Source: JBBDIX01 sp050486225
Lineage (GTDB): Bacteria; Actinomycetota; Nitriliruptoria; Nitriliruptorales; Nitriliruptoraceae
Length of the DNA: 64,000 bases
Direction of reading: 5' to 3'
Assembly: GCA_050486225.1 (NCBI GenBank)
Contig: JBJHCV010000009.1
Coordinates: 1-64,000 of the forward strand
Every line of letters begins with the position of its first letter. Position 1 is the first letter of the stretch. Below, piece after piece: positions 10,135-17,078 of the stretch. Position numbers and translations under genes: made by a program. The notes below the pieces were generated by a model, which did no database searches, was not told the DNA's origin, and saw only the letters and a program-made list of their open reading frames with translations.

Positions 10135-10929
10135 ATGGACGGCCCCACCGGGCACGATCCAGAGGTGCGCAGGGCGCAACTGCTCGGCATGAGGCCCCAG
10201 TCGGACATCGTGGTCGCCGCGCAGCGCATCATCGACCTGCACGGTGACCGCGTCATCGCCTACGACATGCTCTCGCGGTTTCCACGGACCACGGCCACAC
10301 CCGTCGAGGTGTTCGCGGAGGCGCGAGAGCTCGGGGTGATCGTGCCCTTCGAACTGCTCGCCGCCCGCTGCGCGCTCGAGGGGCTGTCGGTGGTTCCACC
10401 GGCGATCGCGCTCGCGATCCGCGTGTCACCCGAGACCCTGGTGGACGATCAGCTGGCGTCACTGCTGCGCTGGTCACAACCCGAGCAGGTCATCGTGCAG
10501 ATCTCGGCGCTCGAGTCGGTGCAGGAGTGCCCGGAGGTCCTGCGTGCGGTGCAGGACCTGCGTGCGCTCGGCGTGAGGCTCGCAGTGACGGAGGTCCGGC
10601 CCGACGACTGTCGACGTCCAGAGCTCCTGCTGCTCGATCCCCACCTCGTGAAGCTCCACGGTGCGATCGTCAACGAGGTCGACCACGACGAGACTGCGCG
10701 TGATGCGGTGTCCACGGTGGTGAAGTGGGCGTCGACGACCAACGCCGAGGTGGTCGCGGTGCACGTGGAGCGTGGCTCACAGATCGAGCCGCTGTTCGAC
10801 CTCGGGGTACACCACGTCCAGGGATTCCACCTCGGACGGCCCGCGGACTTCATCGGACCGGACCACGACGACGAAGACTCCTCGACGACACAGAGCACAG
10901 GGAGCAGCCATGGACCCCCAGACGTGTGA
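10135..10929 (+). CDS. Degenerate EAL-domain protein, probably not a c-di-GMP phosphodiesterase
   Basis: A 264-aa cytoplasmic protein with the EAL-domain fold over most of its length. Landmarks are VVAAQRIIDLHG with AYDMLSRF (residues 42-49) at the EAL position, VIVQIS in the middle, LVKLHG (usually xKIDxS), VVAVHVE (usually xxAEGVE) and HHVQGFHLGRPA (usually QGYxFxxP). The Glu of the EAL motif is replaced (YDM instead of EAL), the metal-binding Asn is replaced in AIRVSP, and the AEGVE Glu is replaced by His. These are the metal and catalytic residues, so c-di-GMP hydrolysis is unlikely; ligand binding or a scaffold role remains possible. The ATG has a strong GGAGG upstream. The last 20 nt overlap the next gene, suggesting translational coupling. 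The C-terminus is a Ser/Thr/Asp-rich tail. Confidence 0.75.
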   Translation: MDGPTGHDPEVRRAQLLGMRPQSDIVVAAQRIIDLHGDRVIAYDMLSRFPRTTATPVEVFAEARELGVIVPFELLAARCALEGLSVVPPAIALAIRVSPETLVDDQLASLLRWSQPEQVIVQISALESVQECPEVLRAVQDLRALGVRLAVTEVRPDDCRRPELLLLDPHLVKLHGAIVNEVDHDETARDAVSTVVKWASTTNAEVVAVHVERGSQIEPLFDLGVHHVQGFHLGRPADFIGPDHDDEDSSTTQSTGSSHGPPDV

Positions 10930-11404
10930 CGTCGCCCATGGCGCGGTGGACGGGGACGTCGGGCCTCGCCGGCTCGTCGTCGTGTACGCCAGCCCGTTGG
11001 CGACGCACCTGTTGCACTGGGCGTCGGAACTTGGGTTCACGACCGAACTGGTGGAACCTGACCCGTCCGTCGACGACGTGACCGCGCGTCAGGCCGACCG
11101 GGTGACGTCGGTTCCCGACGATGCGGGTGTCGACGCCACCACCGACGTCGTGGTGACCGACCATCACCGAGACGACCTCGGCGAGGTCATGGCGCCGCTG
11201 CTCGCGGCAGGGCCGAGGTGGATCGGCATCATCGGATCGGCGCGCCACGAGGGTCCCCACCGTGAGGCGCTACGACGCGTGGGCGTCGACGAGTCCACCA
11301 TCGCCACGGTCCGGCGACCGATCGGTCTGCCCATCGGATCGCGGACACCCGCGGAGATCGCACTGTCGATCCTTGCCGGGCTCGTCGCCGACCGGAACCT
11401 GTGA
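10910..11404 (+). CDS. XdhC/CoxI-family protein, C-terminal Rossmann domain only
   Basis: A 164-aa protein matching the C-terminal NAD(P)-binding domain of XdhC/CoxI, chaperones that mature and insert sulfurated molybdenum cofactor into xanthine- and CO-dehydrogenase-type enzymes. Diagnostic blocks are WIGIIGSARHEGPHREAL (usually YIGxLGSRRT), RRPIGLPIGSRTPAEIALS and SILAGLVADR. The usual N-terminal CoxI domain with its conserved Cys is absent. The ATG at 10910 lies within the end of the EAL-like gene and is preceded by AGGGAG. A possible client is the molybdenum hydroxylase encoded at 28601-32049, about 17 kb away; this link is inference. The Arg-Arg-Thr of the family signature is changed to Ala-Arg-His here, so an activity change cannot be excluded. 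Confidence 0.72.
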   Translation: MDPQTCDVAHGAVDGDVGPRRLVVVYASPLATHLLHWASELGFTTELVEPDPSVDDVTARQADRVTSVPDDAGVDATTDVVVTDHHRDDLGEVMAPLLAAGPRWIGIIGSARHEGPHREALRRVGVDESTIATVRRPIGLPIGSRTPAEIALSILAGLVADRNL

Positions 11405-11434
11405 CGGCCTCGTGACGAACGGGGGGCGCCGGAG

Positions 11435-12790
11435 GTGGCATCCTGTCCCGTCCCTCGAGGAGGTGCCCCGACGAATCGGTGCCTGAGACTCCACGTCGCG
11501 ACCTGGACGGTCGTGGTGCTGCTCGCGCTGCTGTCCGGGTGTGGCAACGCACACGAGCCCGTCGTCGAGGAGACCTCCCCCGCTCCCCCGGCCCCGGCGC
11601 CCCCTCCGCCCGCTCCCGAGGCGCCGACCGCGCCCGCGGAGCCGCCTTCCGAGCACCCTGAGGCACCGGAGCCGGCGCCTCCTGCCGGTCCGAGTTCCGT
11701 CCGCGGCAGCTGGGTGCACCTGTTCGACGACACCCTGAAGAGTCGTACCTCCATCGCCGGCGTGGTCGACGAGCTCGTCCGGGCGGACGCCAACGCGGTG
11801 TTCGTCCAGGTGGCGCGGCGGCACGATGCCTACTGGTTCTCCGACGTCCTGCCTCGTACCACCGATCCCCAGATGTCTCGGGACCTGGACCTGCTCGACG
11901 CGATCACCTCCGAGGCGCTCATCCGAGGCCTGCCCGTCCACGCGTGGATCTCGATCTCCCCGACGACACACGCCGTCTACGACGACTTCGACCCTCCTGC
12001 GGGCTGGCTCGCCGCGGAACACGGACGTGACGCTCCCGAGGCGGACCGCTGGGTGACCCGAGACGTCGACGGGAACTGGTCGGACCAGCTCGATCCCGCG
12101 CTGCCCGAGGTGCGCGTACACGTCGAGGCGATCGTCACCGAACTGGTGACCCGCTACACGCTCGACGGCATCCACCTCGACTACGCGCGCTACCCGTCGG
12201 AACGCCACGGCTACCACCCGCGGGTCCTCGACCGGTACCGCGCGGAGACCGGTGCGACGGGCACACCGGCACCCGACGATCCGCAGTGGTCCGACTGGCG
12301 ACGGGAGCAGACCCATGAACTCGTCCGTGGCGTCCGACGGGCCCTCGACGCGTCCGGACGACCCGTCCAGCTCACGGCCGCGGTGGTCGCGTGGGGCCCC
12401 GGTCCCTCCGGGACCAGCGCTGGCGACTTCACGGGCACCAGGACGTACCGGGAGGCACTGCAGGACTGGCCATCCTGGGTCCGCGACGGAACGGTCGACG
12501 CCGTCATGCCCATGCTGTACTTCCGCGCCCGCGTCGAGGACCAGGCGCGATGGTTCGGTGAGTGGACCGACGCCGTGTCGGCCCTGTCGGCGGACCACGA
12601 CGTGGCGATCGTCCCGGGTGTCGCTGGGTGGCTGAACACGCCCGTGGACACGCTCGACCAGGTCGCTGCGGTGATGGCGGTCGCCGACGGCGCCCTGGTG
12701 TACTCGTACCAGCAGCCCACCGACGATGGTTCCCGTGCGCTCTGGTCGCAACTGGCCGACTCCTCCTGGATGGAACCCGTGGCGCGGTGA
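11435..12790 (+). CDS. GHL10 (glycosyl-hydrolase-like 10) lipoprotein
   Basis: A 451-aa predicted lipoprotein: hydrophobic segment at residues 21-33 and lipobox LLSGC with Cys36, then a Pro/Ala/Glu-rich linker to about residue 85. The remainder is a TIM-barrel of the glycosyl-hydrolase-like 10 family (RGSWVHLFD, NAVFVQV, LPVHAWISIS, DGIHLDYARYPS, DAVMPMLYF, VPGVAGW). DGIHLDYxRYP is the family hallmark; bacterial GHL10 proteins are often annotated as cell-envelope glycosidases, with substrates mostly undefined. The GTG start gives a workable signal peptide. A stronger GAGGAGG at 11457-11463 sits inside this frame without a good start codon after it, so the true start is uncertain by some 15 codons. 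It stands 30 nt after the XdhC-like gene in the same direction. Confidence 0.78.
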   Translation: MASCPVPRGGAPTNRCLRLHVATWTVVVLLALLSGCGNAHEPVVEETSPAPPAPAPPPPAPEAPTAPAEPPSEHPEAPEPAPPAGPSSVRGSWVHLFDDTLKSRTSIAGVVDELVRADANAVFVQVARRHDAYWFSDVLPRTTDPQMSRDLDLLDAITSEALIRGLPVHAWISISPTTHAVYDDFDPPAGWLAAEHGRDAPEADRWVTRDVDGNWSDQLDPALPEVRVHVEAIVTELVTRYTLDGIHLDYARYPSERHGYHPRVLDRYRAETGATGTPAPDDPQWSDWRREQTHELVRGVRRALDASGRPVQLTAAVVAWGPGPSGTSAGDFTGTRTYREALQDWPSWVRDGTVDAVMPMLYFRARVEDQARWFGEWTDAVSALSADHDVAIVPGVAGWLNTPVDTLDQVAAVMAVADGALVYSYQQPTDDGSRALWSQLADSSWMEPVAR

Positions 12791-12809
12791 GGAGCGGGAC
12801 CGGTGCCGG

Positions 12810-12840
12810 TGACGGTGGCAGGCCCCGGCGCGTCTACGAT
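12810..12840 (+). promoter_or_regulatory. Possible promoter of the decarboxylating dehydrogenase
   Basis: TACGAT at 12835-12840 resembles an actinobacterial -10 element, with TGACGG 19 nt upstream as a weak -35. It lies about 60 nt before the ATG at 12902. Similar TANNNT boxes precede several genes in this window. Weak, by-eye evidence. Confidence 0.25.
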
Positions 12841-12901
12841 CGATGTCGACATCTCGTCACACGCCGCTCCGGTGCACCGCCCGATCGACAGGGATCCGCC
12901 C

Positions 12902-13924
12902 ATGACCACCCACCGCATCGCCCTGCTCCCGGGAGACGGGATCGGCCCCGAGGTCGTGGCTGCTGCCGTCGACGTGCTTCGAGCGCTCGAGGCGGACACC
13001 GCGGACCTCGGATTCGACCTCGTGGAGGCCCCCAACGGGCTCGACGCGCTCGAACGGTTCGGCAGTCCCCTGCCCGACGAGTCCCTGGAGATCGCGCGAA
13101 GTGCCGACGCGGTGCTGCACGGCGCCACCGACAACGCGGCGATGCCGCCCGGCGTGCTCTCTGCGTTGCGGCGGCTGCGCCGCGGGCTCGAGGTCCACTC
13201 CAACGTTCGGCCGGTGGCCACCTTCCCGGGTCTGGCGAGCATCCAGCAGGACGTCGACGTGGTGGTCGTGCGTGAGAACACCGAGGGCATGTACAGCCAC
13301 ACCGAGTACACGATCGGCTCGGACGTCGCCTGCTCGGTACGGGTCGTGACGCGTGCCGCGACCCACCGGGTGGCACGCACCGCGTTCGAGATGGCCCAGC
13401 GCCGTCGGGGCCTGGTCACGTCCGTGCACAAGCTCGGTGGACTGCCGATCGGCGACGGGCTGTTCCTCGAGGCCGTCGAGGAGATCGGCGCCGAGTACCC
13501 CGACGTGCGCGTCGAGCGCCGGAACATCGACGCGGTGGCGGCCGAACTCGTGTCGCACCCTTCGATGTTCGACGTCATCGTGACGGAGAACCAGTACGGC
13601 GACATCCTGTCCGACGTGGCTGCGGCCGTCGCGGGTGGTCTCGGTCTGGCGGCCTCCGGGTGCATCGGCGACCGGTGGGCCTACTTCGAACCGATCCACG
13701 GCACCGCACCCGACATCGCGGGACGAGGCATCGCCAACCCGGTCGGCACGTTCATGGCGACCGCCATGCTGCTCGACCACCTCGACGAGTCGGTGGCAGC
13801 GGAACGGGTCCGAGGAGCCGTGCGCGACACCGTCGCTGCCGGCGAGGTGCTGACCGGAGACCTCGGAGGCAGTGCCGACACGGCGACGTTCACCGCCGAG
13901 GTCATCCGCCGACTCGGGGCCTGA
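12902..13924 (+). CDS. Isocitrate/isopropylmalate dehydrogenase-family enzyme
   Basis: A 340-aa NAD(P)-dependent decarboxylating beta-hydroxyacid dehydrogenase. Seen: LLPGDGIGPEV at the N-terminus, LRRGLEVHSNVRPV with the substrate-binding Arg residues, VVRENTEGMYS with catalytic Tyr131, SVHKLGGLPIGDGLF with catalytic Lys178, and TENQYGDILSD carrying the metal-binding Asp residues, then EPIHGTAPDIAGRGIANP near the coenzyme site. The ENTEG motif resembles isocitrate and homoisocitrate dehydrogenases more than isopropylmalate or tartrate dehydrogenases. A monomeric NADP isocitrate dehydrogenase is also encoded at 17079-19301, so this may be a NAD-type or catabolic paralog. The ATG at 12902 was chosen because the family N-terminus starts there. 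Exact substrate is open. Confidence 0.82.
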   Translation: MTTHRIALLPGDGIGPEVVAAAVDVLRALEADTADLGFDLVEAPNGLDALERFGSPLPDESLEIARSADAVLHGATDNAAMPPGVLSALRRLRRGLEVHSNVRPVATFPGLASIQQDVDVVVVRENTEGMYSHTEYTIGSDVACSVRVVTRAATHRVARTAFEMAQRRRGLVTSVHKLGGLPIGDGLFLEAVEEIGAEYPDVRVERRNIDAVAAELVSHPSMFDVIVTENQYGDILSDVAAAVAGGLGLAASGCIGDRWAYFEPIHGTAPDIAGRGIANPVGTFMATAMLLDHLDESVAAERVRGAVRDTVAAGEVLTGDLGGSADTATFTAEVIRRLGA

Positions 13925-13944
13925 CACGTACAGGACGCACGCGT

Positions 13945-13965
13945 GACGGAGACCCGGGCTCCGTC
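13945..13965 (+). terminator. Hairpin terminator
   Basis: Perfect 7-bp stem GACGGAG/CTCCGTC with a 7-nt loop, 20 nt after the dehydrogenase stop codon. No T-tract follows. Confidence 0.45.
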
Positions 13966-14008
13966 GATCAGCGTCGACCAGATCGCACCGGCGTGACGGG
14001 GCGTCGCC

Positions 14009-14014
14009 TACGAT
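14009..14014 (+). promoter_or_regulatory. Possible -10 element of the M24-family gene
   Basis: TACGAT, the same hexamer as before the dehydrogenase gene, about 50 nt ahead of the GTG start at 14066. No convincing -35 partner is visible. Confidence 0.2.
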
Positions 14015-14065
14015 GCCTGCAGGCGCGGCGGCGACGCCACCGCCGTTCGTGCGAGAGGATCCCTC

Positions 14066-15343
14066 GTGTCCCATGCGTTCGCCGACGTGCGTCACGACCT
14101 GGACGTCGCGGGCAACTTCGGGGACATCCACGGCACCCCCTGGTACTCGGACGCGGAGTACGACCGCTTCGACGACGAGGAGTTCCGTCGCCGTCACGAG
14201 GCAGCGCGCGCCCTGTGTCGCCGTGACGGGTTCGACGCCCTGATCCTCACCGGCGGCCAGAACGTCTACAGCCTCGGCAGCGGGGTCACGTGGTCCACCG
14301 GGCTCACCGACGAACGCGGCATGTGCCAGTACGTCGTCCTCGGTCCTTCGGGTGACCCGATCCTCGTCTATCCCCACACCGGGTGCCACATCGAGGCGGC
14401 CCGCCAGCAGGTCAGCCCCACCGTGGAGGTCCGGTCGGGACGCGGTGGTCGGTTCGGCGCCGCGATCGCCCAGGCGCTTCGGGACCGGGGCGTGACGTCC
14501 GGGCGTGTCGGCATCACCGTCGCCGACACGATGGGCCCGGAGTACATGGGGATGTCGACCCACCTCGACCTCGTCGCCGAACTCCCCGACGTCGAGTGGG
14601 TCCGTGCGCGCGACCTGTTCCACGAGCTGACCGTCGTCAAGAACGACGTCGAACTGGCGGCGATGGCCCGGGCGGGTGAACTCGCGGTCGCTGCGCACGA
14701 CGCGGTCGCCCGCGCGGCGGTTCCCGGTGCGACCGAGCAGCAGCTCGCCGCGGCCGGGACGGCGACCATCCTCGCGGGCGGCGGCCAGATCCACCTGATG
14801 ATGATCTCGTCGTCGTCCATGCACGACCCGCGCAACGTCTACCCGAGCCCGATCCCTTCCAGGCGGGTCCTGCGCGACGGCGACTACGTGCTGTGCGAGA
14901 TCGCGGCGGCGCACATGGGCTACAGCGCGAAGCTCGGCCAACCCATCAGCGTCGGACCACCGACGCCGTCGTTCGAGGCCTTCCACCGGGACGTGGCGCT
15001 CGTCGGGTTCCGGGCCGCGCTGGAGACCCTCACGGTCGGCACGCCGCTGGACGACATCCGCGCAGCTGCCTCGGCGTTTCGTCGTGTCGGAGCCCAGTCG
15101 CGTCCGGTGCTGGTGCATGGCATCGACCTGATCACGGCCGGACCGAAGGTCATGGTCCACGACGTCGTCGCGCGCCCGTTCGACGATCCCCTGCGCGCTG
15201 GGATGGTCCTCAACATCGAGGCGGCACCGATCTCGGCGGACGGGACCTTCGGGTCCTTCGTGTCCCGCACCTACGCCGTCCGCGAGGACGGGCCCGTGGA
15301 CCTGACGCCCTACCCGCTCGACGAGATGATCCGAGGCGGTTGA
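14066..15343 (+). CDS. M24 (creatinase/Xaa-Pro peptidase-fold) protein without the usual metal site
   Basis: A 425-aa protein with the two-domain layout of the M24 family: a creatinase-like N-terminal domain (about 50-200) and a pita-bread domain (about 210-410). In the C-terminal domain the two metal-binding Asp positions are occupied by Glu278 (YVLCEIAAAHMGY) and Lys289 (YSAKLGQ). A His remains in LVHGIDL (His351) and a Glu in LNIEAAP (Glu385). Metallopeptidases need the Asp pair; creatinase and some hydrolases of this fold work without metal. A peptidase role is therefore unlikely and a small C-N hydrolase is more plausible, which is inference. The GTG start follows GAGAGGAT. The aldolase gene follows 28 nt downstream, suggesting a shared catabolic operon. 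Confidence 0.75.
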   Translation: MSHAFADVRHDLDVAGNFGDIHGTPWYSDAEYDRFDDEEFRRRHEAARALCRRDGFDALILTGGQNVYSLGSGVTWSTGLTDERGMCQYVVLGPSGDPILVYPHTGCHIEAARQQVSPTVEVRSGRGGRFGAAIAQALRDRGVTSGRVGITVADTMGPEYMGMSTHLDLVAELPDVEWVRARDLFHELTVVKNDVELAAMARAGELAVAAHDAVARAAVPGATEQQLAAAGTATILAGGGQIHLMMISSSSMHDPRNVYPSPIPSRRVLRDGDYVLCEIAAAHMGYSAKLGQPISVGPPTPSFEAFHRDVALVGFRAALETLTVGTPLDDIRAAASAFRRVGAQSRPVLVHGIDLITAGPKVMVHDVVARPFDDPLRAGMVLNIEAAPISADGTFGSFVSRTYAVREDGPVDLTPYPLDEMIRGG

Positions 15344-15371
15344 TCCCACGTCCGGGACGAGAGGAGACGGC

Positions 15372-16280
15372 GTGCACGAGACGACGCGATTCCGAGGGGT
15401 GTTCGCCAACCTGCCCACGGCCCTCACCGACGACGGCGAGGCGTTCGACCCGGGACGCATGCGCGCCCACGTCGACTGGGTCGTCGGCGAAGGGGTGCAC
15501 GGCGTCTCGTGCCTGCTGAGCACCGGCGGCTTCACCTACCTCACGCCCGACGAGCGCCGCGAGGCCGTGACCTGCGTCGTCGAGGCGGTGGCTGGTCGCG
15601 TGCCCGTCGTTGCCGGGGTGTCCGGTGACACGACTCGCGACACCATCGGGTTCGCGCGCGACGCCGCGGCCGCGGGTGCCGACGTGCTGCTCGTGCAGCC
15701 CCGGTCCTACATCCCGCTGCGCCCGGACGAGATCCTCGCCCACTTCGTGGCCGTCGCGGAGTCGGTCGACACCCCGATCGGGGTCTACAACCACCCGCCG
15801 TCGACCGGCGTCGACATCACCCCGGCCGAACACCTGCGGATCATCGACGCCACAGGGAGCGTGGCGGCCAAGGACGCGACGGACGACCTCGCGAACATCC
15901 CGGCGGTGCTGCAGGACTGCCCGGTGCCCTACGGGTACCTGTGGGGCGACTTCACCCAACTTCTCGCGGCGATGACCCTCGGGGCGCCGGGGTGCTGTGT
16001 GGGCATCGCGAGCGTCTTCCCCCGCGAGGTCGCCGACGTCCATGACGCGCTGGCCGAACGTGGCGACATGGACGAGGCGCGTGCGGCCCACCAGCGCCTG
16101 GCGCCGGTGATCGCGGAGATCTCGGCGATCGGCTCACCGCGTGCGATGAAGGCGGCTGCGGACCTGCGGGGGTGCCCGCTGGGTGGCCAGCGCCGTCCCC
16201 TGACGTCCGTCACACCCGACGACACACGCCGCCTGCAGGCGGCCATGGCCGCGGCCGGGCTGGCGCGCGTCGCGATCTGA
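15372..16280 (+). CDS. Dihydrodipicolinate synthase/N-acetylneuraminate lyase-family aldolase
   Basis: A 302-aa class I aldolase of the DapA/NanA superfamily. Catalytic residues are present: Tyr139 in GVYNHPPSTG and the Schiff-base Lys167 in SVAAKDAT. The pyruvate-binding GXXGE-type loop is altered to STGGFTYLT, so the alpha-keto acid site differs from true dihydrodipicolinate synthase. These enzymes make or cleave C-C bonds with pyruvate or a related keto acid. The neighbouring M24-like gene and, further upstream, a decarboxylating dehydrogenase suggest a catabolic role rather than lysine synthesis (inference). The GTG start follows GAGGAGA. It converges on the toxin gene with only 9 nt between the stop codons. 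Confidence 0.82.
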   Translation: MHETTRFRGVFANLPTALTDDGEAFDPGRMRAHVDWVVGEGVHGVSCLLSTGGFTYLTPDERREAVTCVVEAVAGRVPVVAGVSGDTTRDTIGFARDAAAAGADVLLVQPRSYIPLRPDEILAHFVAVAESVDTPIGVYNHPPSTGVDITPAEHLRIIDATGSVAAKDATDDLANIPAVLQDCPVPYGYLWGDFTQLLAAMTLGAPGCCVGIASVFPREVADVHDALAERGDMDEARAAHQRLAPVIAEISAIGSPRAMKAAADLRGCPLGGQRRPLTSVTPDDTRRLQAAMAAAGLARVAI

Positions 16281-16289
16281 CGCTGGACG

Positions 16290-16586
16290 TCACTGCAGGT
16301 CGAACACCGCCACGAGCGCGAGGTTCACGGCCCACAGGTCCTCGTCGTCGAGGCGGCCGAGGTCGTCGCCCACACGTTGCCGGTCGACGGGACTCGTCAG
16401 TTCGACGAGCGCACGCATCGGGCGTCCCGACACGTGCACCAGTGGGCGGAACGACGCATCGAGTGCGTCGGTCGACAGGGGGGCGACCAGCAGCGTGGAC
16501 AGCCCGTCGAGTGCCGTCGACTGGACGACCACGGCGAGCCCGACACCCTCGTCGGTGACGACCTCGACGACGTCACCTCGGCGCAC
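16290..16586 (-). CDS. PemK/MazF-type toxin (putative mRNA interferase)
   Basis: A 98-aa protein with the MazF/PemK/CcdB fold signature: RRGDVVEV at the start, AVVVQS, LSTLLVAPLST, RALVELTSPVDRQRV and a C-terminal LALVAVFDL. In the family such toxins cut RNA or block gyrase. The frame is open from 16652, but the GTG at 16586 has GGAG seven nt upstream and puts the conserved RRGDVV at the N-terminus as in other members. That start overlaps the end of the upstream antitoxin gene by 14 nt, the normal arrangement for coupled toxin-antitoxin modules. Sequence divergence is high, so activity is unproven. Confidence 0.68.
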   Translation of the reverse strand: MRRGDVVEVVTDEGVGLAVVVQSTALDGLSTLLVAPLSTDALDASFRPLVHVSGRPMRALVELTSPVDRQRVGDDLGRLDDEDLWAVNLALVAVFDLQ

Positions 16587-16797
16587 GGGCACGCTCCAGG
16601 TGGTGACGGACACGGGAGATCTCGTCCCGGTCGTCGGGATCGGCACCGACACGCTCGGCGTCGTCGACCAGCCTCTGGCGCGCCAGCGTGCGCGCGAGCG
16701 CCTGGTGCAGACCGAGTCGGACGACGTCTCCCCGTGACATGCCGGTGTCGTGCGCGACCTGGTCGATCGCGCGCTGCGTGGCGTCGTCGCTCACCAC
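16573..16797 (-). CDS. Ribbon-helix-helix antitoxin
   Basis: A 74-aa protein with a CopG/MetJ-like N-terminal DNA-binding segment (QRAIDQVAHDTGMSRGDVVR, then LGLHQALART) and a charged Arg/Asp/Glu-rich C-terminal tail that in such antitoxins wraps the toxin. It is the first gene of the pair and overlaps the toxin gene by 14 nt. Starts at GTG 16797 or the adjacent GTG; the ribosome-binding site is weak. Likely autoregulates the module (family knowledge). Confidence 0.65.
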   Translation of the reverse strand: MVSDDATQRAIDQVAHDTGMSRGDVVRLGLHQALARTLARQRLVDDAERVGADPDDRDEISRVRHHLERARAPR

Positions 16798-16819
16798 GGC
16801 GCGCGACCGGTTGGCAGGT

Positions 16820-16960
16820 TCAGACGCGCCGTCGGCCCGTCAGGATGCTGATGATGACGAGCACGACCGCGATGATGAGCACCCATCGAAGCGCCTCGAC
16901 GAACAGACCGACACCGCCGAGCAGCAGTGCCAGGATCAACAGGAGGATGGCAAGGGACAT
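16820..16960 (-). CDS. Small hydrophobic membrane protein (DUF6131-like)
   Basis: A 46-aa protein that is almost entirely two transmembrane helices (SLAILLLILALLLGGVGLFV and LRWVLIIAVVLVIISILTG), ending in GRRRV. Very small proteins of this form are common in actinobacteria; the family name is my best recollection and no function is known. The ATG is preceded by GGAG at 7 nt spacing. It lies 22 nt past the antitoxin start and 118 nt from icd. Nothing else is visible in 16961-17078. Confidence 0.6.
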   Translation of the reverse strand: MSLAILLLILALLLGGVGLFVEALRWVLIIAVVLVIISILTGRRRV

Positions 16961-17078
16961 GGAACGACTCCATCTCGTGGATGGTGACGAACCCCTGTCC
17001 GCCACCCCGGACGAACAGTCTCGCGCACGCGTCGCCGGCGCGCAGGTCCTGGTTCGCCCGATCGGCCAGGTCGGCCAT

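Noticed and set aside
12857..15535. A long minus-strand frame (about 890 codons) opposite the dehydrogenase and M24 genes
   Set aside because: Low-complexity Arg/Val/Asp composition, no domain, and three well-supported genes on the other strand.
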